From the NCBI GenBank assembly GCA_037576215.1, contig JBANDB010000006.1:1054001-1118000 (forward strand): a DNA stretch of 64,000 nt, read 5' to 3'. Below, piece by piece: positions 23,064-34,513 of the stretch (the stretch's first letter is position 1; each line of letters opens with the position of its first letter). The position numbers and the translations under genes are program-made. The stretch comes from Armillaria gallica. Its lineage: Eukaryota > Basidiomycota > Agaricomycetes > Agaricales > Physalacriaceae. The notes below the pieces were generated by a model that was given only the letters and a program-made list of their open reading frames with translations, was not told the origin of the DNA and searched no databases.

Positions 23064-24305
23064 ATGGCCAAAGGTACAGCATTCTACGCCGTAAGAGTTG
23101 GACGTAGCCCTGGCATATACTCCACCTGGTACGTTTCGTGACCCGGCTCGGTACAGCATTGAACTGAGATACTCTAGGGACGAGTGCGAAGCACAAATCA
23201 AATCCTTTCCCGGAGCCAAATACAAAAAGTTTCCGACGGCACAGCAGGCGCAAGAATTCATTACTGGCATATCAGGAGGATCAACCAGCACTGCTACTTC
23301 ATCAGCGCAAACCACCTCAACTGCCACAGATGGATCAAAATCAGCGACATCAACATCAAACACATCTCATGTTGCCAGCATTCCGGGTGAAATTACTGTC
23401 TTCTCGGACGGTGCATGTAAAGGCAATGGCAAGACTGGAGCCGTGGCAGGAGTCGGGGTGTGGTGGGGTCATAATGATCCCAGGTAAGTGATACATATCT
23501 GGCGTGCTGTTGGGTGCTTGACAGCAGTCCTTCAACATAGGAACTTGGCAGAACGTTGTCCAGGCAAACAGACCAACAACCGCGCAGAGCTCATCGTCAG
23601 TACCCTTGTCTGTACTATCAGTGATTGTCATTCAAAGTGAGATTTACAGGCGATTGTGCGGGTGCTTGAACAATCGCAGACTGAAACCAATCCTCTCCGC
23701 ATCAAAACTGATTCTAAATATTCAATAAACTGTATGCCTATTCGAAACCTGTTTGACATTATCGTTTATCGGACTTCTCCTTGTAGGTGTGACACAATGG
23801 TTACAAAAGTGGGTGGTCAACGACTTCCAAACTGCCAAAGGCACCCCGGTAGAGAACGCACCTCTCATCAAATACCTTGCAAGACTTCTTGAACGATCGG
23901 ATCGGCTTGGACGAAAGATTAGCCTTGAATACGTTCAGGGACATGTTGGTATCGAAGGGAATGAAGCAGCTGATCGTCAAGCAAATATTGGCGCTACGCT
24001 TCCGGAGGTTCCAGAACGCAACTGGGAGGATCTGGAGAAAGTCATGACAAACAAAATGAACGCCGAGCTGAAGAAAATGAAGCATCGACCAGAACAACCC
24101 GCCACTCCGCCTCGTAAAGAGAATCCTGTTTTGAAACCCGTGCAACAGTCGTCGCCGATGAAGACGCCTGCCCCACGCTTGACTGAAGAAGTGAGTACTC
24201 TTTAGATTTAGAAGCGCTGGACCTTGACATTTTTCAACTCAGGAGGCAGCCTTCTATGCTGATGGACTGTTAGACGACGATGATATCGAGCTGGATCTTC
24301 TCTGA
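23064..24305 (+). CDS. RNH1: RNase H1 with hybrid-binding domain, 324 residues
   Basis: Removes the RNA strand of RNA-DNA hybrids such as R-loops and primers, in nucleus and probably mitochondria. Exons 23064-23128, 23178-23483, 23541-23595, 23650-23731, 23787-24190, 24243-24305 sum to 325 codons with the stop. The hybrid-binding domain begins at once: MAKGTAFYAVRVGRSPGIYS, DECEAQIKSFPGAKYKKFPT. A Ser/Thr-rich linker leads to the catalytic domain with all four carboxylates: ITVFSDGACKGNG (Asp), TNNRAELI (Glu), RIKTDSKYSI (Asp) and GIEGNEAADRQA (Asp); GH precedes the last. A C-terminal tail rich in Pro and acidic residues ends LDDDDIELDLL. A catalytically crippled paralogue lies at 28448-29644 and a broken piece at 8563-9236. 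Confidence 0.95.
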
Positions 24306-24706
24306 AGAATTTCATGCTCACTTGGACTCTGAATGTATCATCTTGGGTTCATTTTCTCCACACCTGTGTACTTTTGATAAATAGTGCGATGTGTACATAT
24401 ACCGCTCCTAAATATGCGATGATGATCTCATTGCGCAGTTGTACAAATGCATGCTACCAAAATTAAGTAGAACAGCAGAGCAATCAAACAGATAGTAAAT
24501 CAGAAAACATGCGACGGCAGAAAGAAAGACCCAAAGATTTGAAAAAGCGGAATGAGAGTGGTAGGGGTGCTAAGGAATACGGATATGTTTGCGGAGTGTA
24601 TATATGGACGTGAATGCGTGAGGGTGAAACGATGCGATTGTGAATGCAGAGATACGAAAGAAGTGCGATAAGAATACTCAATAAAGGATAAGAAGAAACG
24701 GAATCT
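24306..24706. other. Convergent 3' region of RNase H1 and the TBC gene
   Basis: About 400 bases between two stop codons facing each other. AT-rich, with no gene seen. A shared terminator zone is expected, but I cannot point to a specific signal. Confidence 0.4.
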
Positions 24707-26997
24707 TCAAAGCAGCGCGCTGGCATCCTTGCCTTCAGCAACCAGCCTTCGCCAATCCAATCTCCACTTGGCCATGTTCGACCGCAGCTTCTTGTCCCCA
24801 AGGGTCTTTTCTATCCAGAATAGAACGGCGTTTTCGTCTTCGGGAACAAAGAAGGACGATAGAAGCGATAGCACAGTTTCGAAGTTGGCATTGGCCGACG
24901 TGATATGATCTGCCAGAAGTAATATTAAGAGAAGGACCGGAGGATTGCACGGAAAAACCCGTACCCCGATATACCCAGACGATACACACGGCCACAGCGA
25001 TGAAAAGATCCTGCCCTTCTAACAGGAAAGCGTCCCAGAGCCTTAGCTGCGTCTGAAAAGGAACCGAGTTGGCGAAGAGCGTGATATACCATTTCGTAGC
25101 GTAGGACGTGGTCGAGATCATATGCTTTTTGAAAGCAGCATAAACATCAGGCATCAGGTGTTCTGTTATCCTCTCTTGAACGTATATTGCTTCCAGTAAA
25201 CCAGGGAACCCGGGGCTGAAGATGTTATGTAGCGCATACGAATCGTGCAGACGGACCAGCGAGGCATAGACGCGTTCAGGATCAAAATAGCATAATAACG
25301 TGGCGGCAATGGGACCCATGCCCTGGACATAGCCGCATTGCGAACAACGTAATGAGAAGCAATGGAGGACATGGAACAATGATCGTTGCCTAGTCGAATG
25401 TTAGAAAAATAAGGGCAGTAAGTGAGATAGACGACTTACCCTGCGCCATATCTTGTTCGAAACATTATGTGTCCCCCAATCGTTCGTGGAACATCCAAAT
25501 CTATCTGGATATCGTAACTCGATGGCTTGTCTAGAGCGTTGCGGTAGTCCTGACATAGCTTGGTCGTTTCTGCGTTTCCGGTCCTCGAAAACCTTCTCAA
25601 GAGTAACTCCCATACAGCGGAGCGCCACCGGTCTGGAATGCCTTTGTACGTGCGTTCTGACAATTTCAGGCCCTTAGAAGGCTTCACCCTCCATATTTGG
25701 ACGTTGGCGCCTTCGTCGCGCTGTTCGGGTTCTAACATTCGGTTCCACTTAGCGATACGAGAAGCCTCTTTAACAGGGATGGGTGTGGGTGGTAATGAGT
25801 CTAGGGAGGTGGGAGATGTGGAAGCGGAGGGTGGGCCCGCAGTTGTCCGGCTAAGCCGTTTCAGTAAAGGTGCGGCAGGCAGCAATATTAACCGGTCATG
25901 CGATGGAACATTGAAAAACCCATAGCTAGAACATGGTGAGAAGGGCGGCAGATGGAGGAGGAATATACACACCGGTCAACGTTGGCTAACGTCTGTATTT
26001 CTTGTTCATCCAACTCCTTCGACTTTTCCGTCCCGTCACCCAAGGCTGCCTCTGCACAAAGTTGACTTGCACGACTCGCGCCTATCCGAGCTCGCGTCCG
26101 CTCAACTCCTTCCTCATAGCCGTCGCCCTTTACCCCCGACATATCCAACTGTGCGTAGGTGTTACGTACATGGAATGCATCCATGTCCTCGCCTTCTGAC
26201 GGGACAAGAGACGTTTTGCTTTGAAGAGTCGTTTCCACTGGGTGTTTGAGAGGTAATATAGGAGAAATACTATTAGCTCTAAGTCGATCTGCTGGCACTG
26301 GAGTTGTTGCCCTTTCGTACGACTGTGATGGTGAAGAAGAGGTTGAAGTAGGTTTAGGAGAAAGCGTCTCGCGAACGGAAGTCGTGGATTTTCGATTTGG
26401 CGAACTATCTGAAACGCCAGATATGAACCGGGGGTTGGGAGGTGAAGGATAGTTTTCTTCCGACTGGGACATGGTCGAAGGTAAGGAGAGGTCGGTGACA
26501 TCGCTGCTACGAAACTGCCCGGACGAACCATGTCCGCCGCTATAGTCCGACATGAAGGAAGAAGGTGTCGCAGAGCTAGATACGGGGCGCGAATAAGAGG
26601 AATGCACGATGGGGGAACCGTTGGTTTTGGGTGCGACATCTGTGAAGTCTATTAATGGTGGTCTGTCTGTATTATAGTAGGCGAGTTCGGTATCAAAATC
26701 ATCGTCCAGAGTGCTTTCAGGAAGAGCTAGGGTGACCTGGGGAATCATGGTCTTGGCCATATCGGTGGAAAGCGCATGAGAGGCGGCCCAACTGTTTCTG
26801 CCGTGGTCATCGCCGTACATGGAATAGATAGAGACGATGGCAGTCTCCGAGGATTGGCGTGATGCCTTTACAGTGGAATACCGAGAATCAGCGAATGAAG
26901 AAGTCCTGGAGGTGGTGGCACAAGAGAAGGGTGAGGGTGCGAGGGTCGCCGAATGATGCTTGGACGATGATGCCAGCACCACCGCGGGGGCCTCCAT
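24707..26997 (-). CDS. TBC-domain Rab GTPase-activating protein, 712 residues
   Basis: TBC proteins switch off Rab GTPases in membrane traffic. Exons 25973-26997, 25440-25925, 24965-25389 and 24707-24909 sum to 713 codons with the stop. The first ~340 residues are disordered and Ser/Pro/Thr-rich (start MEAPAVVLASSSKHHSATLA). The TBC domain begins TYKGIPDRWRSAVWELLLRR. The arginine finger sits in IDLDVPRTI and the glutamine finger in GYVQGMGPIAATLLCYF, so both catalytic residues are present. Further TBC blocks are LLEAIYVQERITEHLMPDVY, RLWDAFLLEGQDLFIAVAVC, and a C-terminal LRSNMAKWRLDWRRLVAEGK. The start was chosen over earlier non-ATG open frame. The specific Rab is unknown. Confidence 0.93.
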
Positions 26998-27414
26998 GAA
27001 AAAGAAAAGGTAAGGGGAGGAGAGTGAAGGATAGCGAAGATGGTGGTAAGAAGACAAGCTTTGTTGTTGCCAATATTATTACGAATTGTTTCTGATTCCT
27101 TTGATCTTTTGGAGTTACCGTCGGTTGCTTGTGGGCGCCGGTTTATTCGCCGATTGCTGCATGCTCTCACTGCCGTTTTTATCTGCCACGTACTGAACCC
27201 ACTTATCTTCCACCGTCTAAATGTGGAATGTCAGATGTTACCGCTGGCTAACCAAATTGCATTTATTGCTCGTTTCATCACTCCGTAGCAATTGTATCAT
27301 CTCGACGCTAATACCCCACTCTCGGATTCTTGCCCATACAGTTTCTGTCTTCTCTTTTTAAACACTACTATCTCGTCGCAGTGTTTCAACGATGACCGCA
27401 ATCATGTACGTACA
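26998..27414. other. Intergenic, TBC gene promoter side
   Basis: About 420 bases upstream of the TBC start. Pyrimidine-rich near the gene. No gene or RNA seen before the inverted-repeat element at 27415. Confidence 0.4.
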
Positions 27415-27558
27415 CAGCTGGGCGGCGACTATTTTGGACGAGTCAAAATAGAATCAAAGTGCGAAAAGTCGGATTTTGCCCTATTTTGCCTCGCCCAAAA
27501 TCGGCATCTCGGATTTCGATTCTATTTTAACCATCCACAAATAGTCGCCCCCCAGCTG
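27415..27558. mobile_element. MITE-like element with ~41-base terminal inverted repeats
   Basis: The left end reads cagctgggcggcgactattt and the right end, reverse-complemented, reads cagctggggggcgactattt. The match continues imperfectly through aaaatagaatc, so about 41 bases at each end pair. The 60-base centre itself has a short inverted part (ttttgcc/ggcaaaa type). It has no coding capacity. Flanks carry gtac on both sides, a possible target duplication, but this is short and could be chance. Size and structure fit a miniature inverted-repeat transposable element; the family is not identified. Confidence 0.6.
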
Positions 27559-28164
27559 TGGTACCTCTAATCGTTAGCGGGTTTCCGATACGGATGCAAC
27601 TGGACAACATGGCAGATGACTCAACATATCCCGCTCTTCGTCCGTACCAGCGCTAGAGCAGTGTATGTAGCACCTGACTGCGCTTCGGTGGAAACAACAA
27701 TTGCCGATGTTAACACGTCGAGCCTCGAGAGCAGGGAAATCGAATCGTGTGGCAATTAAACACGTCAGCTCAATGACATGCATGATGTACCGGATGCAAA
27801 GAGACCAGCGAATTTGGCAGGACAATCCACAAAACTCGGATTTTGGTCATCGTGACGTCTCGAAGTTGCCAGGTCAAACGATACCAGCCTCGACAAGAAC
27901 ACATGGCATAGAAACTAAAGTAGCATGCTAGCGTTCAGAAGCGAGTCGCACTTTGCCTGCAACCGTCGAGCAATTGCCCGTATCGAATGGAGCAAGATCC
28001 ACACTGTAAAACACCAGGTAACACCCTTATCGATTTATTGATGCTGGATCTAGTTCGAGGAAGCTCGCGGGATGGAGTCAACCTGCATGTTGGGTTCTCC
28101 AGGACATTAGCCCTTCAGTCTATACGACTTTGCACAGAAACTTCCCTTTCCGTAATCTGGAGCA
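27559..28164. other. Intergenic, no gene recognised
   Basis: About 600 bases between the inverted-repeat element and the dispersed duplication. Short open stretches only, with no domain or splice structure. Confidence 0.4.
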
Positions 28165-29217
28165 ATGGTTCAGTTATTGCTTTGCACTGTGTACATCAGA
28201 AACTTCCCACTGGAAATTAATACCCCTTGGGAAAATCAGACGGTCGTCGAAAGCGCAATGATGGTTACAAGACAAGCTTGGTCACCGAATTCCCCGGCGA
28301 CTCATCGAACGAAGCGAGGAAATTATCGAGCAGACGTGCCCCGACGTACTTCCGAAAGTCTTGCTACGAGCCGAGGTTTAAGAAGATCAAACAAGGAAGT
28401 CCCAATATCCGTGACGTCCTACATGAAACTATTGAGCCTGTTCATACCTACGGTGCTTGCCCCTCCTTTCGTCGCCCTTTCTTTTCCTTTGTTTCTACTT
28501 GTATCTTCAATATGACCACCACTTTCGCCGCCTTCTTCGACCGTTTCTTCTCCGATCTTGGAGGCTGGACGGAATTACCCTCGAGTTCCATCTCTGTTTC
28601 CTCCGTATCATGTTTCCGTTTCGTTCTTTTCTTTGTTCTTTCCTCCTCCACTCGTATGACGACCTCTTGTTGTTGATCAATGTCAGCGTCTCTGGCCTTC
28701 CTTTTGAGCTTCTTATCTTTCTTCAGCCGTTCTATCTGTTCCTCGTCGGCATTGCCTAGTGGTATCGCTGGCACCTCCTGAGCGTTTTTCTTTTCCATCT
28801 TACTCTTCTTGTGTTTCTTCGAAGATTCTAAGACTTCCAGTGTTTTACGCTCCATTTGCGCCTTCTTATACTTTGTATGTTCAATCTCTGCACGAGCTTG
28901 TGCCTGTTTTGCCCCATCAGTCAAGAAACAAGAACGCGAAGATTAAAATTTCGAACCAAATCTTCTTCAGTTTCTTTCGGCAATCCGACCATACGACATC
29001 CTCTACTTTGTCTAGATTACTTGCTTGTTCCGCTAAGGCGCGCGCTGGACGGTTTTCATCCGAGGGTACAGATACGAGCTTGACATCATGCCTCAACGAA
29101 ACGTAGTCGAGAAGAATGGTGATGTAGCGAATGAGCTCGACATTTTCGATGGGTCCCTTCTTTGGCTTGCAGAAGTTATTTATCCGCCATTTTGGAAGGT
29201 ATCTAGTGAAGCCTAGA
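28165..29217. repeat. Dispersed duplication, copy B (matches 8230-9236)
   Basis: Same-orientation partner of 8230-9236, about 20 kb away. It covers the last two exons of the RNase H-like gene and about 280 bases of its 3' flank. The copies differ by many substitutions and small indels. Confidence 0.85.
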
Positions 29218-29644
29218 TGATAATATACACGTCTTCAGTAGGCACAAGTGACTCAGTGAGGCATGGCTTACAATCGAACGTATACTTTCGGTCCGTATGG
29301 ATGAGAAACGCGTCCAAATTGTTCGTGTCTTTTTCATCAATCTGCTGGATTTGCTCCAGTACAGTTAGCAGGCCCTGATGAATGTTAAAAGTGTACAAGT
29401 CCTTTTGAAAATATACTAACAAATAGCTCTGCACAAATATTAGTCTGCTTGCCCGGAGTGCGAACTGCTAGGTTCCTGCAAGAAAAAAAGATTGAATGTT
29501 GCCGGCAATAAGTCGGGAAAAGACTGACTTGGGATGTTGGGTACCCCACCAAACGCCTGAACCAGCAGCACTGTCGTCGAAGCCATTGTTTTTGCAGGAA
29601 CCGCTGAAAAACACGATGATTGGGTCTGCAGAGCCTTCAGACAT
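28448..29644 (-). CDS. RNase H-like paralogue with lost active-site residues and lysine-rich tail, 315 residues
   Basis: Aligns along the whole catalytic domain of the RNase H1 at 23064-24305, with introns at the same places. Exons 29529-29644, 29421-29475, 29272-29374, 28995-29212 and 28448-28903 sum to 316 codons with the stop; exon 2 is 55 bases in both genes. Residue by residue: VFSDGAC becomes VFFSGSC (first Asp lost), NNRAEL becomes NICAEL (Glu kept), IKTDSKY becomes IHTDRKY (Asp kept), and NEAADRQA becomes NRPARALA (last Asp lost); the GH before it is also absent. The hybrid-binding domain is missing; translation probably starts MSEGSADPIIVFF. A roughly 150-residue Lys/Glu-rich tail (ESSKKHKKSKMEKKNAQEV) is added. 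The last intron (28904-28994) is the least certain. It should be inactive as a nuclease; a binding role is only a guess. Confidence 0.75.
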
Positions 29645-29812
29645 ATTGAAAACAGGCGTCGACGCGATGCAACGCGTTCGGTTCAAGACGTGTCAGGGTT
29701 AGTTTCATACCGTGACGGCCCAAAATCAGTGATTCTGCGAAGAATTTCCATACACAGAGGCCGACTTAGAACGAGAAAAAATAGCGTTGCAATAAAGATA
29801 CATTATGGGATA

Positions 29813-32800
29813 TTTAATACTTTATACTTTGGGTCTTCGAGTACCGCGGCCAGCAACTCCCGTCCAAGGGCCGTAGCAACAGGCCAAGGCACTGCATTTC
29901 CTATCTGCCTGTGGATCTAAGGAGCATCACAGTTAGTACGTACTGCGCGAACAACAACTATATGCATACCGTAACGACATTGTTGTACAACGATTCAAAC
30001 ACGAAGTCGTCGCGGAATCCCTGAGAACGAGCCAACTCTCTGACCGTCACCATTCGATGACACTGTACAACCGGTCAGCACATCGAAGCTTCACACTATC
30101 TATGAGATAAACAATACCCATGGATTGAGTACCCGACTCTGCTTCGCAGTGACGTAGACATTCGTGACAGTTGTTGGGAAAACACCGTTAGCATCCAGAC
30201 GGCCGTACATGCCTGAACGGGGAAGAAGTGGGTTCAATACAACATTCTGTTGGACAAAGCTCAGGAACATACCACTACGGAACCCTGCTCTCGCATTCGC
30301 CGACCGTGGGTTTACCGTTTGATACTCATGGAGATCACCCGGTAATGCTGATGTCCGATGTCAGTAGAAGCTGTGTACCTGTTGCGAGGTACGTACAGTG
30401 ATAATCAGCATTAGCTTTCAAAGGAATGTTGACTATCCTGTTAAGAAACTTCATTAACCCACGAAAAAGGTGGAAGCATTTGAATATACCGCTCCACTAT
30501 CTTCTCCTTCAAAGGCCTTGTGAAATGTTGAATATTTGCTGTTGCATTCTTTCTTGCCTCTTTCTGGTACCTTGTCTTTGGCGCATGGTGATACGGAATT
30601 CTGCCCTCGTAACCGCAATGAGTATCTGTGGGCTTGCAGAGGAGACTTTTAATTCCACGCCGGTCAACGCGCTTTCCCGGGTTTGGGTGCTTGCTATTTT
30701 CAATGGATTAGCCTATAAAACAGTATTAGTTTAATAGGAAACATTCACTAGTCATATCTTGGTAGATCGCTAATAGCATCCTCAACAGTGATACATCGAT
30801 GCGGCGCAGTTCCGTTAGTTGTTCGAATCGGAGTGATAGAACCACCGATGGACAGCTTGATGGCAAGCTTCTCCGTGTTGGGGAAATCATGCGTTGGCTG
30901 TGGAAGAGACGATAACTTCTGCTTCTGTTGCGCCGCACAGATGAAAAACCGCTTTCGCCGCTGCGGAGTTCCATAATGGGCTGCATCTATGATGCCAAAA
31001 CGGACTTGATATCTGGAAAAGTAAGGTGATTCATTGAGAATATCGTTGAGTTGATAGTTGAAAAGCTTACTTCATGTCTATTAGAGCACGGAGGACAAAC
31101 TTGAGCCCACCCTGCTCCATGCCACCCTGAAGCTTGTACCGTCCGAACTGGGTTGCGTCAGGTCTGTAATGTATAAATCCGGGAACATTTTCGAAGAAAC
31201 CGTATTCTGGCCGAAGAAAATCCATCGTCGATAATGTCGTGAGGATAAGATTGCTCTTCTTATCATGCTCATGTTTGTACATGTTTAGAGCCGAGTGAGA
31301 TTGACTGGGGGGGAGGGAGAAGGTGAGAACAAATTCATGAGGCTACTCGATGAATGGAGTCTTACCAGGGAAAGCCAGCGACAATAACTTTAATCTGGCC
31401 CGGGGAAGGAGGTAAAGGTACAGGGGTTTCGTCGTAGATTTGGAGGGGAGGGTCCATTTGACCTGGGCGATGGTGATGCTTGACCATGTATCTGAGCATA
31501 GTATTCGCACACTGGTTATAAACTGTTGTACTAGGGGAATTGCACCTAAATTTTATGTCAGTAAAATCACACAGACAGGAAACCGATACATACTTGTATG
31601 TCTTTGCGGCTGACGGAGAAATCTCGATTGCATGTGTAACCTTCATATTACCGCAACCTTCAGCCATTCCCAAGGCAAATGCTCCAACACCGCCGAAGAC
31701 ATCCAGAGTAGGGAGTTTCACTCGTTCATGAATTTCCTTGATATCGTCAAACCGCTTGAGCTCTAGTGCAGTGCAAAATTTGCATATGGGCACATCTACT
31801 GGGTCGATATCCATCCTGACGTCCCAAGAAGTCACCTTTAGATATGGAAATGTATACTTTGCGTAGAAATGGTCGGCAGACATGGCTAGCCAAGCATCTC
31901 CGTCTGTCATTGAAGGATACGGAAAAACGAAGCAAACACGTATCAGGTCCGTCATGTCGACGGACACCAATTTTTCCGAATCGGTGAGAAAGACGTGACG
32001 CTAACATGAAACTGAGTAAGGGATACCTTGCTAAAGTAAGGGATGATCGCACCTCGTCTTTTATTTCTGAGAGGGGTAGGACGTCAAGGTCACTAATCCG
32101 ACCTACTGGCCGTACACTGACACTCGGTTGGGCTGATGCTGTATGCCGATCCGGGGCCCTGATATCGACAATTTGACCGATGGCGGCAGGTCCACTGGAG
32201 GTTGCATAGAGTACGAAGTCGTCGATGTGATAATGGTGTGCACCCGACGCAATACCATCCGCTATCTTGACAGTGGATTTTTCTTGGTCATGCTGATCTC
32301 GAAGCAGACAATTTGGGCAATTGTTCGGTGGTTTGAGTGTTGAGGCCATTTCTGCGGCTTCATGGTCGGGATCCACAAAAGCCGCGGTTGCTTTATCGTA
32401 TTTAAAGCTAGAAGGAGTACTGTAAGTGAATGGTTGTCGGTTAAGGAGATTTAGATGCTACCGGCAATAAAAGTCACTCGAGGGAACAGCTCCTTCTGGC
32501 GAATGATGCACTTTTACAATTCCACATATCGAGACAAGAGGGATACTCGTGCAATGATCAAGGATAAACAATTCTTGGGGGTGCGCAAGCTCCTCCAAGA
32601 TGGTGTTGGATCCATGATCGTACCAAAGTACGTGCGCCATCTCTGATTCGAAGTCAATGAATAACACTCTTGCGAACCTACCAACAGTCGTAAGCCACAA
32701 GATGCTCAAACTGAACCATCGGCTCACCAGAAGTATTGAGCAATCCCATTGCCCAGTTCTACGTCCGCAATCGTCTTCGGGAAATATTCACGATTCTCTT

Positions 32801-34396
32801 CGGGTAAGACTACAACATCATCGTCGATCTACAAGTCTTTAGATTGGCATGACAGATATGAGTAAATTACCCACGCGGATCGTCACACCGTCTACTAAAA
32901 CACTTTTAAGATATCTTGAGCTGCTGGAAAGCCGTTGGTCGCGACGCCAATCAGTCTTCTTGTTGGGGTGATTGGCGCGTCCTATGAAGATCTCCAAAGT
33001 ATCGCGGTTTTCCTGCTGTTCCTGACGTTTCTTCTCCTCGTCGACAGGAAGCGGAGGAGCGCCGAGAACTTGAAGGTCTTCGCGAAAAAGACCCTCTGCA
33101 AGGGTGGCAATAGCAGGAGTAACGTGAGTGGGCGTTTGGTTCTCAGGCTTCAGTACGGTGGTATCGAGATCTAAGCCTGCGAGTTGTTGGATCTCGGGGG
33201 GACGATGATCGAGACGACGCCGCTTTGTTTGCGCTTCCTCCTGGCCGCAGACACGTCTGTATTTGGTAAGATGGCACTAATAAACGCGAGCCGGCGGAGC
33301 TCCTCCCCGCGCTCGTGTTCATCCAGCGCCTCTTCGATTTGGGATAGCTGAGGAATAATGAGGAGTCAAAAATGCACATAATCCGAGTATGGACACATAC
33401 CGAGGCCGTCAAGTCATCTCTGGTGAACTTGCCACCAAAGGTATCGGTTTCTTCTTCCAGGAGTCTGACGAATTCCTGGCGAGTGGCCGGAAGTCGACGG
33501 TCACGGGATACAGCCAAAGAGATAACAAATTGTGCTATTCGGCGAGGGACTAAGAATCTCTCGAAAAACGGCTGGTATTTAGGAGAAGGACGTTCGAGCC
33601 TATACCAGGCATATTCTGTTTCGAGGTACACAGGACTTGACAAGTAAGTCAATAAAAGTGGAATCTACGAAATGAGAATTGTCATACTCATCGTTCTTAG
33701 TATAATCAAAACTGAAAGTCATGATAGATCCAAGATGGAGATACGCGTCGTCGTCCATTCCATCTTCCTGTCCCTCGTCTTCGTCGTTAAGAAAATACGG
33801 TCTAACGAAACCCGAGGCGCGAAAGTTCCGGACTACCCCATCGTTTTCCTCCATTAAAGACAACGGAACCAAGGCATTATCGTTGTTGTCATCGTAGAAG
33901 GCAAAATTAGTGAGGTATCTTATGGGTTTGAGCACATTGTCGGTTTCATCGGGGTCCTCTCCAGGGAGCACTAAGCGCCTCGTCTCCTCGAATGTTGGAA
34001 TACCGGCAGGAGGTTCGTAGTACACTGGAATTTCAACTGCATTCCAGAGTCAAAAGATGTGAAGTTCCAGATACTAATGGCATTTACTGGGTCCAAGATC
34101 GCGCTTTCGCCTTTGGGAGGCTAAATACAGAAGTTGGATAAGGGATAGCATGTTATTATATCCAACATATTACGTACTGGTACTTCAACGGGCCTAAGAA
34201 CTCCTTGAACATTCACCAGAGGACGTCGCTCGTCGCTCTTTCTTTTGCGTGGATTAGCATTCGCTGGCTTCTTTAATGTCTGGAGCGTCGGTGCGAATTT
34301 GGCTGTTAGACGCGCCTGTTCTTCTTGTCGAATGGCAGCAGCTTCATCGGGAAAGGACACCTCGAAAGCGTTAGGTCTGTTGGATTTGAACGGCAT
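29813..34396 (-). CDS. DNMT1: DNMT1-type DNA (cytosine-5) methyltransferase
   Basis: Maintenance-type DNA methyltransferase acting on replicated CpG sites. It starts MPFKSNRPNAFEVSFPDEAA, then a basic linker. The replication-foci domain spans about 33.3-34.0 kb (KPIRYLTNFAFYDDNND, RNFRASGFVRPYF, DPVYLETEYAWYRLERPS). Two BAH-type regions follow (RVLFIDFESEMAHVLWYDHG; HHYHIDDFVLYATSSGPAAI). Catalytic motifs: I LDVFGGVGAFALGMAEGCGN, IV GFPCQSHS, VI FFENVPGFIHY, VIII VRFGIIDAAHYGTPQRRKRF, X QIGNAVPWPVATALGREL. All key residues are present, including the PCQ cysteine, whose codon is split by the intron 31305-31365 (TG|T). The gene has many short introns; not every junction was summed. It is divergent from BMT5, with 117 bases between the start codons. 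Confidence 0.93.
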
Positions 34397-34513
34397 GTTG
34401 ACGGTTTAATGTGATGTCATGCAGTATTGAGCAGAAAGTCACGACGGAGGACAATCGATAAAGCTGAAGGCAAGTCCTGCGTGGCTGTGCATCCCGTTCA
34501 CGTCTTTGCTATC
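34397..34513. promoter_or_regulatory. Bidirectional promoter of DNMT1 (minus) and BMT5-like (plus)
   Basis: Just 117 bases separate the two start codons, so both transcripts must begin here or inside the other's 5' region. No TATA box is visible. Confidence 0.6.

Noticed and set aside
28448..29644. Retroviral or LTR-element RNase H as origin of the RNase H-like gene
   Set aside because: Intron positions and flanking residues match the cellular RNase H1 of this window, and no reverse transcriptase or integrase is nearby.
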